Shown here piece by piece: positions 1 through 9,401 of a DNA stretch of 64,000 nucleotides. Within the stretch, counting starts at the first letter, position 1. Every line of letters begins with the position of its first letter. Origin of the DNA: Moraxella sp035181385 (lineage in GTDB: Bacteria > Pseudomonadota > Gammaproteobacteria > Pseudomonadales > Moraxellaceae). A program made the translations under genes and the position numbers. A model generated the notes under the pieces. The model made no database searches, had not been told where the DNA came from, and saw only the letters and a list, made by a program, of their open reading frames with translations. The DNA is taken from positions 186,001-250,000 of the forward strand of contig NZ_JAXCJK010000001.1 of NCBI RefSeq assembly GCF_035181385.1, written 5' to 3'.

Positions 1-833
1 GTGATATTTTTTTAAATCAAATTATTTTAAAAAATATCAATGATGCAGGTATGAATACATCGGGTGTATCCATCATGCAGGTTATGGCAATTCCTGCGGC
101 AGGAATGTTGTTTGGGGTTTTGATGGCGGTTTTTGTCAGCTACCGTAAGCCTAGAGTATATCAAAATCTATCAATCCAAACCAATCATGCACAGGATAAT
201 CATACCGATAAATCACCTGCCTATCGTTTGGTTGTGGTTTTATCGGCAATTGTGGCGGCATTCATCGTGCATTTTTATACAGATTCTTTGCTGATGGGTT
301 CAATGGTAGGGTTTTTGATATTTATTGTATCGGGTGTGGTCAGTTGGCATGAGGCAGATGGTGTGTTTAATGACGGCATTAAAATGATGGCCATGATTGG
401 TTTTATCATGATCAGTGCTCAGGGTTTTGCTGAAGTGATGAAGGCGACAGGGCAAATTGATATGCTCGTCTCTATGGCGATGGAAATATTTGGTGGAAGT
501 AAAGGTGTGGCAGCATTTGTCATGCTCATGATTGGACTTATTGTAACACTTGGTATTGGTTCATCTTTTTCAACGGTACCAATTTTGGCAGCGATTTATG
601 TGCCAATGTGCGTGGCACTTGATTTTAGCGTGCCTGCCACCATTGCACTTGTTGCCACCTCTGGCGTGTTGGGCGATGCTGGCTCACCTGCATCGGACTC
701 AACTTTGGGTCCGACAATGGGTTTGGATATTGACGGTCAGCATGATCATATCAAAGACTCTGTCATTCCAACTTTTATTCATTATAATATTCCGTTGGTT
801 ATTTTTGGTTGGATTGCGGCGATGGTGCTGTAA
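1..833 (+). CDS. Na+/H+ antiporter family protein, C-terminal part
   Basis: Partial gene: the reading frame is open from base 3 to the stop at 831-833, so the true start lies before the window. The visible part (about 277 residues) is strongly hydrophobic, with repeated membrane segments broken by a short charged stretch after the SYRKPR motif. Glycine-rich segments (LGIGSSFSTVPILAAIYVP, GVLGDAGSPASDSTLGPT) resemble the NhaC/YuiF-type Na+/H+ antiporter superfamily. Such proteins exchange Na+ for protons across the inner membrane. The exact substrate cannot be told from this fragment. The next gene on this strand is far away, so it probably ends its transcription unit. Confidence 0.75.
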   Translation, partial: DIFLNQIILKNINDAGMNTSGVSIMQVMAIPAAGMLFGVLMAVFVSYRKPRVYQNLSIQTNHAQDNHTDKSPAYRLVVVLSAIVAAFIVHFYTDSLLMGSMVGFLIFIVSGVVSWHEADGVFNDGIKMMAMIGFIMISAQGFAEVMKATGQIDMLVSMAMEIFGGSKGVAAFVMLMIGLIVTLGIGSSFSTVPILAAIYVPMCVALDFSVPATIALVATSGVLGDAGSPASDSTLGPTMGLDIDGQHDHIKDSVIPTFIHYNIPLVIFGWIAAMVL

Positions 834-962
834 GCTTGAATGCTTACATGGCAAAAAACTTGGATTGGTTGTATGATTTGGTTGTAGCTGGTGGTGATAG
901 CAATGGTGATGAAGGTCTTAATTGAAACCAAAAACAAGAAATCAAAAAAGTTAGCTTTAAAT

Positions 963-1453
963 GGACATCTTGCAAAATTACCTAACCCCACCAAAAACCA
1001 ATTTAACCCCAAGAAGAAACCTTGTTAATAACTTTCGGTAGGTTAAATACTTTAAATTTGGCAAGGATGTGTTCTATTTTAATTTGTGTCTTAAATAGCA
1101 AGGTGTTATAATCTTTGGATTCTTGCACAAGTGAATGTTTGTTGGTGGCTTTGATGGGTATACTTATCAGTATGCCAAAATCAGTAGCAATTTGCTCATA
1201 GATGCGATATTCCTTAAAATACTGCAAGGTTGCTATTAACAGATTGAGCATACCAATTTTATTTAAGTTTTCTACCACCTTTTAGTGTACAGTAGCTTGT
1301 GCCTGCTCTAAACAGGCAGGCATTTCATGAAAGACAGTCTGTTCAACATCAATCAAGCGTTTAAACCAAGCGTTAAACTTTTCATCAGATAAGTGTGTGG
1401 AGATCCGTAGTTCATTGGGGTATTTTAGCATAGATTAGTTTTGCAGGGAGTCT
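963..1453 (-). mobile_element. Internally deleted IS5-group element with both ends
   Basis: A 491-bp remnant of an IS5-group insertion sequence read on the minus strand. Imperfect 18-bp terminal inverted repeats are visible: GGACATCTTGCAAAATTA at 963-980, and the complement of AGACTCCCTGCAAAACTA at 1436-1453. Inside is a transposase N-terminus (start about 1430: MLKYPNELRISTHLSDEKF) that meets a stop. It is followed by a frame at 1278-1003 with LNKIGMLNLLIATLQYFKEY and a tail typical of the element's 3' end. The catalytic centre is missing, so it cannot transpose itself. A partial copy lies at 22161-22320. No clear target duplication was found. Confidence 0.75.
1003..1430 (-). pseudogene. IS5-family transposase remnant
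   Basis: The 5' piece from about 1430 encodes MLKYPNELRISTHLSDEKF and ends at a stop near 1284, just where an intact IS5-type gene would continue. The second piece (1278-1003) restarts with VENLNKIGMLNLL and joins the YEQIATDFGI helix-turn-helix region to a C-terminal-like tail (IKIEHILAKFKVFNLPKV). The middle of the gene, including the DDE residues, is deleted. This is decayed coding sequence inside the element at 963-1453 and should not be counted as an active transposase. Confidence 0.7.
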
Positions 1454-1472
1454 ATTGATGATTGCATATTGA

Positions 1473-2342
1473 TTATTTTTGATAAGGATTTTTCAATACA
1501 AATTCCACAAAGGCTTTGACAATGGCAGAGCGATAACAATGAGCAGCGTATAACATAAATACTTCAAAAGTAGGGGCATCAAATTGGGGCAAAATCTCCA
1601 CCAAACGCTTTTTGGCTATCCATTCATCAGCGGTAACAGCAGACATTTGTCCGATATATAAGCCTTGCACAATCATATATTCCACCGCATGGCTGTCATT
1701 GCTGGCAAATGCTATCGGCAAGGCAATTTTTGCTTTGTTCATTTGAATGACCATTTCGCTTTCGCCATTTTTTGCCCAACTGGCAATGGGATAATTTGCC
1801 AAATCGGATATGGTTTTTGGTGTGCCAAGTCGTGCCAATAAATCAGGACTTGCCACCCACTTGGTGCCAAGCGTCAATACTTTTTTGGCAATAAAATCAT
1901 CGCCGTGCAAGTCGCCAATGCGAAACGCCACATCAATACCATCATTTGCCAAGTCCAAATAGCGTTCGGTCAGCGTACAATGAATGTGAATGTGGGCAAA
2001 TTGCTGTTGAAATTTGCCAATCCACCAAAGCGAAGGCTCAAAAGCAGGCGGTGCTGAAATGCGTAACACGCCTTTTAAATTTTGCTCATCGTCAAGAAGC
2101 ACTTGTTTGGCATTTAATAAATTGTCAATAGACAAATGCACTTCGTCATACAGTTTTTGCCCTGCCATTGTGGGTTTGACGCCTGATTTTTGGCGGTCAA
2201 ACAGTTGAATTTGCAAAGATTTTTCAAGCTCACTGATTTGACGGCTGATGGTGGCAATCGGTACGCCCGTGCGTTTGGACGCCTTGGAAAGCGAGCCTGT
2301 TTGGACAATGGCGACAAATAGATGCAGGGTGTTGAGATTCAT
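1473..2342 (-). CDS. LysR-family transcriptional regulator
   Basis: A 289-residue protein of normal LysR length. The N-terminal winged helix-turn-helix spans roughly residues 1-60 (MNLNTLHLFVAIVQTGSLSKASKRTGV, then PIATISRQISELEKSL). The rest is the periplasmic-binding-protein-like effector domain (GVLRISAPPAFEPSLWWIGKF onward), of the subgroup related to DsdC/AaeR-like regulators. It is transcribed away from the antiporter and toward the IS remnant. No divergent target gene lies immediately upstream, because the hsd operon runs on the same strand. The regulated gene and inducer are unknown. Confidence 0.9.
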   Translation of the reverse strand: MNLNTLHLFVAIVQTGSLSKASKRTGVPIATISRQISELEKSLQIQLFDRQKSGVKPTMAGQKLYDEVHLSIDNLLNAKQVLLDDEQNLKGVLRISAPPAFEPSLWWIGKFQQQFAHIHIHCTLTERYLDLANDGIDVAFRIGDLHGDDFIAKKVLTLGTKWVASPDLLARLGTPKTISDLANYPIASWAKNGESEMVIQMNKAKIALPIAFASNDSHAVEYMIVQGLYIGQMSAVTADEWIAKKRLVEILPQFDAPTFEVFMLYAAHCYRSAIVKAFVEFVLKNPYQK

Positions 2343-2470
2343 TGGTTTGACTGTTTAAACATTTGGGTTATTTTAGCAGATTTTAATTTATCCTGAAAAT
2401 AACACCAACCACCCCCATATTTGCATCACCAATCACTATTTAAAATGGCTCACTTACTACAAATCAAGCA

Positions 2471-5400
2471 TCAAATCGTTTCTTTTGCCACTAAATCCTC
2501 TGCAATCTCCTGTGCCTGCTTGAGTACAAATTCAATCGCTTCATTCTGTAAATCAGGCGGATATTTATAGGTGCGTAGAGTAATACGAATCAGCGTTCGC
2601 ATTTTGGCACGCACCGAGTCTTTGTATTGCCAATCAATCGTTACCGATTTACGCAGTTTTTCGGTGATTTCTCGTGCCAATTTCAAAAGAGTTGCACCAC
2701 CCATTTCTCGCACCGCACTTTCGTTGCGAGCCAGTGCATCATAAAACGCCATTTCAGCAGGACTTAATCCCAGCTCTTCCCCTCGTTTTTGGCGAGCGTC
2801 AAACTCTTTGGCAAGCGTGATGAGTTCTTCCAAAATTTCCAACACGGATAAATTGTGGTTGTGGTATTGGTTCATTGCTTCTTTGAGTCGTTGCTCAAAC
2901 TCTTTTTTGGTGGCAAGATTTGCCCCGCTTTGTGTGCGCAACTCGGACGCCAGATAACGCTCCATCGCACCAATCCATAAATCTTTGGTTGGGCTGTTTT
3001 TTACCGTTTCCAAAAATTCATCAGAAAGTAGATTAATGTTTGGGCGTTCTTTGTGAAGCAGTGTAAACAAATCAACCACGCCGTCAGATTTTACTGCTTG
3101 ATTCATTAAGGTTGCCAGTTGTAATAAGCGGTCATTTTCGCCTGACGCATTGCGGGGCGTATCACTGTTTTTGATAATGGTGGCACGCACCGCATCATAA
3201 AAAGCCAGTTCCTGTTTGTAAGGTTCAACCGCTTTTAATGCCCCGCAAAGGGCATAGCCTTTTTTGGCAAACCGTACCGCTTGCAAAAAAGCATTTTTGC
3301 GTGGGTTTTTGTCCTTTTTGTTTTTACTGTCATCAGGATTGACACGGTCTAGGGCTAAAATATGGTTGGCAGAGGTCAAAATCGCATTCAGCAGTTTAGC
3401 AGGTTCGCTAATTTGCAAAATTTTGCCAATATCAACCGTTTGTCCATCCACAGGTGTGGCAAATTGCCCCCGAATAATGCTGACATATTCAAGCATTTTT
3501 TCCAAAACCGTCTCAATATTGCGTACAGGTTTTTCTTTGCCACAAGCGTTGGTGTATTGCTTCATCGCTTTTTCAAGCTCATCGGTCAAGCCCACATAAT
3601 CCACAATCAAGCCGCCATTGTCCGTGCTTTTGTTACGGAACACCCGATTTACCCGAGCAATCGCCTGCATCAAATTATGCCCGCTCATCGGCTTGTCAAT
3701 GTACATCGTGTTACAACAAGGGGCATCAAACCCTGTAAGCCACATATCTCGCACGATGACGATTTTTAGGAGGTCGTCTGGGTCTTTAAAGCGTTTTTCT
3801 AGCGTTTTTTTGTCCTGATTGTGTTTTTGCCATTCGGCAGGGTCGCAGGCTACGCTTGTCATCACGATTTTTATCACTCCTTGCAACACATCGTCAGAAT
3901 GCCAATCGGGGCGAAGTGCAATGATTTTTTCGTACAATTTCACACAAATGGCACGGCTCATCACCACGACCATCGCCTTGCCGTCTTGCTGTTTGGTACG
4001 CTCATCATAATGGGCAATGATGTCTTCCGCCATTTTTTGTAAACGGCTTTCAACACCGTGCAATTTTTCACGCAAACGAAAAGTCGGATTTTGTTCATTG
4101 TCATCAAGCAGGGCCCCAGCTTCTTTGACCACCTTATCAAAATCATGACTTTCGCCCAAGCTGATTTGGCGTGGCTCATAGATAATCGGCACGGTTGCTC
4201 CATCTTTCACCGCATCTTCAAAATCGTAAATAGACACATATTTACCAAACACTTCTTGGGTGTCTTTGTCATCAAGGGCGATTGGCGTGCCTGTAAAACC
4301 AATAAAGGACGCATTGGGCAGGGCACTGCGTAAATGCTTGGCGTAGCCCTCTCGATATTGTCCTTTGTCGTTGATTTTTTGGCTAAAACCATATTGCGAA
4401 CGGTGGGCTTCATCGGTAATGACAATGATGTTTTGCCGCTCGTTCAAAATGGGGTGGGCAAGCTCATCTTCCATTAAGCCAAATTTTTGAATGGTGGTAA
4501 AAATCACACCCCCAGCCGAACGACTGGCAAGAGCAGAGCGAAGTTCATCTCGTCCGTTGGCCTGAATGGGCGTTTGTTTTAGTAAATCTTGCCCACTACA
4601 AAAAGTGGCATAAAGCTGACCGTCCAAATCGTTACGGTCGGTAACCAAAACCAAAGTCGGATTTTTTAAGGCAGCTTGGCTCAACACTTTGCCTGCATAA
4701 AACAGCATTGAAAGCGATTTACCCGACCCTTGCGTATGCCAAAACACGCCCACTTTGCGGCTGCCTGTGTGACTGCTGGCAAGTAGGGTACATTCCACCG
4801 CTTCATTGACGCCATAAAACTGATGATATTGGGCAATTTTCTTGATGGTGCGGTTTTTGTTGTCTCGTTCAAACACCACAAAATTTTGCACATAATCCAA
4901 AAGATTTTTGGGCGTCATCAAACCTTGTAACAAGCCTTCTAACTCATTTTCAAACACAATTCGTTGGCTTTTGTTTTTCTCATCCACCACACGCCAAGGG
5001 GTAAAACGCTCAAAATCAGCCGTCAGCGAACCAATGCGAGCCACAATGCCATCTGAAATCACAAGTGCCTGATTAAATACAAACAGCTCGGCAATTTCTT
5101 CTTTGTAGGTTTGCAGTTGGGCGTACGCTTTACCAATATCGGCATTTTCTTTAAGTGGATTTTTGAGCTCAAAGACCACAAGGGGCAAACCATTGACAAA
5201 GCCAATCACATCAGGAATACGCTTGCCCTTTTTGCCTTGAATGTCAAGCTGATTGACAATGCGAAAATCATTGTGGGCTGGCACCCCAAAATCCACCAAA
5301 CGCACCACGTCAAATTTTTGCTCGCCTTGTGCCTGATAACGATACGGTACACCATTTCTTAGCCATTCATAAGCTTGGCGGTTACGCTCGGCAAGGTCGC

Positions 5401-5638
5401 CACTCTCACTACGGCAGACCATCGCCACCACATTTTCCACCTCGGCAGCAGGCAAATTGGGGTTTAATTTTGCAATGGCGGCTGCCAACAAGGGCTTTAA
5501 AATCACCTCGCCTGTCCGCTCTCGCCATTCATTTTGGCAGCCCAAAAGAATGGTTTTGCCGTAGGTATAATCCCAGCCCAAAGATTGCATTATGGCAATG
5601 GCGGATTGTTCAATGGTGTTTTCGTTGATGCCTAGCAT
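2471..5638 (-). CDS. hsdR: Type I restriction enzyme, R (motor and nuclease) subunit HsdR
   Basis: The restriction and translocation subunit, about 1055 residues from the ATG chosen here. A GTG 28 codons upstream (5722) is in frame, but the extra residues are unlike the family. An N-terminal PD-(D/E)XK-like nuclease core is visible (PDVIGFVNGLPLVVFELKNP, near residues 143-162). It is followed by superfamily 2 helicase motifs: Walker A HTQGSGKS (about residue 305), DEAH in ITDEAHRSQYG, GFTGTP, and the motif VI region QAIARVNRVF. The C-terminal region is helical and probably binds HsdM. It cuts unmodified DNA after ATP-driven translocation, in complex with HsdM2S. It is last in the operon. Its first 15 codons also occur as a remnant at 6722-6796. 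Confidence 0.95.
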   Translation of the reverse strand: MLGINENTIEQSAIAIMQSLGWDYTYGKTILLGCQNEWRERTGEVILKPLLAAAIAKLNPNLPAAEVENVVAMVCRSESGDLAERNRQAYEWLRNGVPYRYQAQGEQKFDVVRLVDFGVPAHNDFRIVNQLDIQGKKGKRIPDVIGFVNGLPLVVFELKNPLKENADIGKAYAQLQTYKEEIAELFVFNQALVISDGIVARIGSLTADFERFTPWRVVDEKNKSQRIVFENELEGLLQGLMTPKNLLDYVQNFVVFERDNKNRTIKKIAQYHQFYGVNEAVECTLLASSHTGSRKVGVFWHTQGSGKSLSMLFYAGKVLSQAALKNPTLVLVTDRNDLDGQLYATFCSGQDLLKQTPIQANGRDELRSALASRSAGGVIFTTIQKFGLMEDELAHPILNERQNIIVITDEAHRSQYGFSQKINDKGQYREGYAKHLRSALPNASFIGFTGTPIALDDKDTQEVFGKYVSIYDFEDAVKDGATVPIIYEPRQISLGESHDFDKVVKEAGALLDDNEQNPTFRLREKLHGVESRLQKMAEDIIAHYDERTKQQDGKAMVVVMSRAICVKLYEKIIALRPDWHSDDVLQGVIKIVMTSVACDPAEWQKHNQDKKTLEKRFKDPDDLLKIVIVRDMWLTGFDAPCCNTMYIDKPMSGHNLMQAIARVNRVFRNKSTDNGGLIVDYVGLTDELEKAMKQYTNACGKEKPVRNIETVLEKMLEYVSIIRGQFATPVDGQTVDIGKILQISEPAKLLNAILTSANHILALDRVNPDDSKNKKDKNPRKNAFLQAVRFAKKGYALCGALKAVEPYKQELAFYDAVRATIIKNSDTPRNASGENDRLLQLATLMNQAVKSDGVVDLFTLLHKERPNINLLSDEFLETVKNSPTKDLWIGAMERYLASELRTQSGANLATKKEFEQRLKEAMNQYHNHNLSVLEILEELITLAKEFDARQKRGEELGLSPAEMAFYDALARNESAVREMGGATLLKLAREITEKLRKSVTIDWQYKDSVRAKMRTLIRITLRTYKYPPDLQNEAIEFVLKQAQEIAEDLVAKETI

Positions 5639-5697
5639 TTTTTTGCTCCGATAGTCTTGACTATGCAAGTTTGCATTGTTATAATAGCACTTGATAC

Positions 5698-5731
5698 AAC
5701 CGCACTCCCTGTCATTTGACACAGTGCGGTT
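5698..5731. other. Perfect inverted repeat between the Abi gene and hsdR
   Basis: Nine-base arms AACCGCACT (5698-5706) and AGTGCGGTT (5723-5731) enclose a 16-base loop. The T-run lies on the plus-strand side, so for the minus-strand operon this is not a conventional terminator. It may mark the edge of the inserted Abi gene or act as an mRNA hairpin ahead of hsdR. Confidence 0.5.
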
Positions 5732-5732
5732 T

Positions 5733-6671
5733 TTATTTGTCTAAATCTTGGCTTGGTTGCCACAAATTCCAATTTTTATAATCATCAATCAGACCAAAAA
5801 CCTTTAAATTAATTTTTGAGCTGTGATGTTTTGGAAATTCGCCTATTAATGACAAAAATCTTTGTCCCCATTGGGATTTAGGGCATAATACTTTTAATAT
5901 TTTTTGCATTACACAAAAATAGAAAAATGGTCGGCTGTTATCTAATTTATCCCAAAAAGATTCTTTTATTTTTGATGATTTTATGGTGATACGACTGTTC
6001 CATAGGCGGTCGTGGTGGGCACAAATATTGCGTATTTCATTTAAACTTTTTAGCCATTTTGCAAATTCTTTGCCATTATTTAAACCGTATTTTTGGGATA
6101 TTTTATCTCTATCTTTGCGTGTCAAGCCTGAATAAACTTTTGACATTGCCCCAAAATCCCACAAATTACACACCACCCAAATTGGTAAATCGCCATATTT
6201 GTTTTGATTGTGCAAAACAAAGGGCGTGCTTTTATTTTTGGCTCTTTGAACCAATTCATCGGTATATTCTAGCCATTTTTGATAATTGTTATTTTTGATG
6301 AATTGACCATCAAAATATTGTGAATCTCGATGAGCAAGCGGGTCTTTTTCGCCCAATAAATGAGCAATATCCACTTTTATGGCGGTTTCAATGCGTTCTA
6401 GGGCATCAAGAGCCAATAAGCGTAACTTTTTATCAAACAGATACAAGGATAAAACATCTTCAAAATGGCTGTTTGGCATAAATGTATCAAGCAATAAATT
6501 GTTGTGGCTGTCCCATTGACGAAATGGGTGCAGGTAGCCACTGAATCGATAATAGCCAATACGGCTTAAATAGTTTTCTAGGCGTGCTCGATTGGCAAAT
6601 AATAAACCTCTTTGTTTTAAGATATCGGCTTGTTCTTCAAAAGTTTTCCACGATTTTATCGGTGTAAGCAT
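5733..6671 (-). CDS. Abi family (AbiD/AbiF-like) abortive infection protein
   Basis: A 312-residue protein matching the Abi_2 (AbiD/F) family pattern. The N-terminal part has ADILKQRGLLF and the signature LSRIGYYRFSGYLHPFR. A central helical region contains LYLFDKKLRLLALDALERIE, and near residue 215 is NEIRNICAHHDRLWN. The RNICAH sequence fits the R-x4-H motif of HEPN-type RNases, so a toxic RNase that acts during phage infection is a reasonable inference. It sits between the 427-aa gene and hsdR, in the same direction as the operon, and appears to be an insertion because hsdR 5' sequence is present on both sides of it. The phage target and trigger are unknown. Confidence 0.85.
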   Translation of the reverse strand: MLTPIKSWKTFEEQADILKQRGLLFANRARLENYLSRIGYYRFSGYLHPFRQWDSHNNLLLDTFMPNSHFEDVLSLYLFDKKLRLLALDALERIETAIKVDIAHLLGEKDPLAHRDSQYFDGQFIKNNNYQKWLEYTDELVQRAKNKSTPFVLHNQNKYGDLPIWVVCNLWDFGAMSKVYSGLTRKDRDKISQKYGLNNGKEFAKWLKSLNEIRNICAHHDRLWNSRITIKSSKIKESFWDKLDNSRPFFYFCVMQKILKVLCPKSQWGQRFLSLIGEFPKHHSSKINLKVFGLIDDYKNWNLWQPSQDLDK

Positions 6672-6721
6672 AAAAAATTAAATCCTTATTTTGGGTATTG
6701 CTAAATTTGCATGTCTTTTAT

Positions 6722-6796
6722 TTATAACTCAATCTCTTTTGGGTTTAATGTGGCAATGGCGGATTGTTCGATGATGTTTTCGTTGATGTTTAGCAC
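6722..6796 (-). pseudogene. Remnant copy of the hsdR 5' end
   Basis: Starting with GTG at 6796, the frame reads LNINENIIEQSAIA and then diverges (TLNPKEIEL, stop 6722-6724). This copies the first 15 codons of hsdR (LGINENTIEQSAIA). Its start overlaps the stop of the upstream 427-aa gene (GTGCTAA), which suggests the original arrangement was a stop/start overlap between that gene and hsdR. The Abi gene now separates the two copies. Confidence 0.8.
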
Positions 6797-8073
6797 TGTG
6801 GGTTCTCCGCTGTATCTAGGGTGTTTTGTAATTTCTCTTTAAAAGCGATGACCAAAGAATGATTATTTAGGTTATTTGATATTAGCTCAATGATTTCAGA
6901 TAGCGATTTTGTATCATATTGATGAGTACCAATATAACCACAGCGAATAAGAGCCTCCAATTCTTGCTTTCCAATATAATGTTTATTTATATTTTCATAG
7001 GAAAGTAGTCCACCACCTCTTTTTCCACGACAAATAGGTAAGTCTTTAATCATTTTAAAATGTTCTAGAGAAATATTAAAAGATATTATATTTCCATTTG
7101 ATGATTGATTTTTAATAAACCTAAGAAAAAATGGGTGATTATTTAATCTAAAGTCATCAATATTTGAAGATGGTGAGTTGTTAATTGTGTTTACTACGCT
7201 ATCCATTCGCTCAATTTCATCATAAAGCTGTTGGTCAAATCTATAAATCCATTTGTTACTTTCTTTTTTTAAAATTTTATATTGAAGCATTACGATGTTT
7301 TTATGAGTATCATTAATATAAATAAGGTCTACCCCTAAAACTCTTTCCAGCGGCAATTTGTTTGCTGTGTAAATGGTTAATTTTTCATTACTGTTTTCAA
7401 ATGTGATTTTTCCAGTAGGGTAACAACTTTTCACCAATTCTTCTCTATCTTCATTGAATTCATAATTGATGACATTATCTTCTAACAAATAAGAAAAACT
7501 ACTGATTTCAGTTTCTTTTGTATCATTAATTTCAATGCTTGTTATATTTCTATTATCCATTCCTGATATAGAAATAGCTAGGTTTATAGCATCAGCCTGC
7601 ATTATGCTATTATTTATTTCTTTATTGGGAATTATATAATTTTCCAAGAATTCAAAATAATCATCTGCAAAAATTCTCAATAGATGTTCACTTAGCTTTT
7701 GAGATAGTTTTACATAGTCATTCTGAGTATAATTTTCTAGCTTGGTTATATAATTTTTCTCCAAATTTTCTTTAAGAATATCGGTATTTTTCCATTTTGT
7801 TTTCTTCAGATGATGTAATACTATTCTGGTGTCAATAGAACTGACTGGCTGTTTGCTTTTTACAAGTGCAAGCCATAGGCAATCGTTAGATTGTATTAGA
7901 ACTAAAGATGATTTTTTGAAAACCTCACTTTGAGATTTTCTGATGGTAAATGAAAAAATATCCTTTAAGGAATAATTTTCCATCTCTACATCTAATAATC
8001 TAACAAAGCAAATAGGCTTGCCTTTTATGATGTGTTTGATATTGTCAAAATTACACAAAATCCATTTCTCCAC
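6790..8073 (-). CDS. Unknown 427-aa protein embedded in the type I R-M operon
   Basis: I do not recognise a family. The protein is 427 residues, soluble-looking, with no signal peptide or membrane segment. The N-terminal 100 residues are mixed (MEKWILCNFDN, ICFVRLLDVEMENYSLKDIF). The middle is acidic. The C-terminal third has the most distinctive sequence: IYRFDQQLYDEIERMDSV, NNHPFFLRFIKNQ, then a glycine/arginine patch CRGKRGGGLLSYENI and LIRCGYIGTHQYD. Its start overlaps the 3' end of hsdS by 23 bases, and its stop overlaps the old hsdR start copy, so it was translationally coupled in an hsdS-X-hsdR operon. That argues for a partner role in restriction or its control, but no activity can be assigned. 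Confidence 0.7.
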   Translation of the reverse strand: MEKWILCNFDNIKHIIKGKPICFVRLLDVEMENYSLKDIFSFTIRKSQSEVFKKSSLVLIQSNDCLWLALVKSKQPVSSIDTRIVLHHLKKTKWKNTDILKENLEKNYITKLENYTQNDYVKLSQKLSEHLLRIFADDYFEFLENYIIPNKEINNSIMQADAINLAISISGMDNRNITSIEINDTKETEISSFSYLLEDNVINYEFNEDREELVKSCYPTGKITFENSNEKLTIYTANKLPLERVLGVDLIYINDTHKNIVMLQYKILKKESNKWIYRFDQQLYDEIERMDSVVNTINNSPSSNIDDFRLNNHPFFLRFIKNQSSNGNIISFNISLEHFKMIKDLPICRGKRGGGLLSYENINKHYIGKQELEALIRCGYIGTHQYDTKSLSEIIELISNNLNNHSLVIAFKEKLQNTLDTAENPQC

Positions 8074-9400
8074 TTAATAATTTAGGCAATAACTCATCTC
8101 TGATTTTAGCTAAGTTATTATTCTGAATAATGTTCTCTCTTAGTTTATTAAAAATACCTTCAATATATTCATTAAAGTGCTTAAAAACTAGGTCTGATGG
8201 TTCTAAAATTTCCATCTCTTTTATCATTTTTGAATTGACTGCTGTTGCGATTGATGACGTACTTCCTAGATTATTAAAATCAAAATTTTTCAAATAACAA
8301 TATAAAAATTCTGAGCTGAGTTTTGATGGGCTAGGAATTTTAAAATGAGCAATAGCTTCATTGGTAGTTGTTTCTTTTGTTGTGATTGAAACTCTACCAA
8401 CGGTTAATTTAAAACTCAAAATTACAGTATTTTCAGGAATTCTCTTAACATTAAATTTATCTACGGCTTCAACTTTTAAGTATTCGCTACTTTCCGTGAT
8501 AAACATTCCTTGATTTCCCATATCTTTAATAGAAATCCATTCTATGTCATTTGCATTATTAGAAAACCATTCAGTCTCTTTTCTTGGTGGAGTTTTTCCA
8601 ATACCAACTTCAAATAGATTGTCTGCTTGATTGAATTTCCAACCAATAGGCAATCCTTCATCTCCAAACTCACTTGGAAACGCATCGGCGATTTCCCATA
8701 GTTGTTGGTATTCGGTTTGGCTTAGGTCTTCAATCGCTTTGCCTGAAATGACTGCCATTGCCGATAAATTCGCTTCTCGCTCACTTTTGCCTTCGCTTAG
8801 GGCTTGGGCTTTGGCTCGTACAGGGTCAAAATCCACAAACCAACTTTTAAAAATCGCCTGAGCAATGGCTTCTAGGGTTTGGTTGGTTTGGGTGTTGAGT
8901 TGGATTTTGTCGTCAAATGATTTCAAAATATCGGAAACTTTTTTTCTAATATTTTTATCAGGAAAATCAAATTCAAATTCTGCTAATGCTTGCCAAGAAA
9001 CACGCTGTCTGCCAGATGTACCTTCCATTCTTGATTTTGCATAGTTTCTAAATGCTGGTAAGCGACAAAAATAATACAAATAATCTTCGTCAAACTCAGG
9101 TTCTTTGGCTGAAAGAACGATAAATTCAGTTGAACCGTGAGCAATTTCATTGTGTTGAAGTCCTGCTACTTTGGCTGTTTTTCCATTTTCCAAGCAGGGT
9201 GTAATTCGGGCAAATAAAATATCTCCATTTTTGAATTTACTTCCACTGCCTGAAAATTCTTTTTGTGCGATATTCTCAATGTCTCGTGCATTTGTTGGTA
9301 GCGAAGCCATTTCAACAAAAGAAGTTATTTTTCCTTTTTTCAATGCTCGGGTTGGATTTAATTCCGCAATTTCATCTAATCTAGTTTGTGTATCACTCAT
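8051..9400 (-). CDS. hsdS: Type I restriction enzyme specificity subunit HsdS
   Basis: A 449-residue protein with two target-recognition domains. TRD1 spans about residues 1-160 (MSDTQTRLDEIAELNPTRAL ... GTSGRQRVSWQALAEFEF). A conserved helical spacer follows (LNTQTNQTLEAIAQAIFKSW, FVDFDPVRAKAQALSEGKS). TRD2 spans about residues 245-415 (LPIGWKFNQADNLFEVGIGK, TPPRKETEW). A second helix closes the protein (NNNLAKIRDELLPKLLSGEM). HsdS reads the two half-sites of the recognition sequence for both HsdM and HsdR. Its ATG follows the hsdM stop by one base, showing tight coupling. The recognised DNA sequence cannot be predicted here. Confidence 0.95.
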   Translation of the reverse strand: MSDTQTRLDEIAELNPTRALKKGKITSFVEMASLPTNARDIENIAQKEFSGSGSKFKNGDILFARITPCLENGKTAKVAGLQHNEIAHGSTEFIVLSAKEPEFDEDYLYYFCRLPAFRNYAKSRMEGTSGRQRVSWQALAEFEFDFPDKNIRKKVSDILKSFDDKIQLNTQTNQTLEAIAQAIFKSWFVDFDPVRAKAQALSEGKSEREANLSAMAVISGKAIEDLSQTEYQQLWEIADAFPSEFGDEGLPIGWKFNQADNLFEVGIGKTPPRKETEWFSNNANDIEWISIKDMGNQGMFITESSEYLKVEAVDKFNVKRIPENTVILSFKLTVGRVSITTKETTTNEAIAHFKIPSPSKLSSEFLYCYLKNFDFNNLGSTSSIATAVNSKMIKEMEILEPSDLVFKHFNEYIEGIFNKLRENIIQNNNLAKIRDELLPKLLSGEMDFV

Positions 9401-9401
9401 C

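Noticed and set aside
848..925. 25-codon frame after the antiporter gene
   Set aside because: No ribosome-binding site or similarity; likely random sequence beside the IS remnant.
3264..4333. Several open frames opposite hsdR
   Set aside because: They are antisense to a strongly conserved gene and have no family resemblance.
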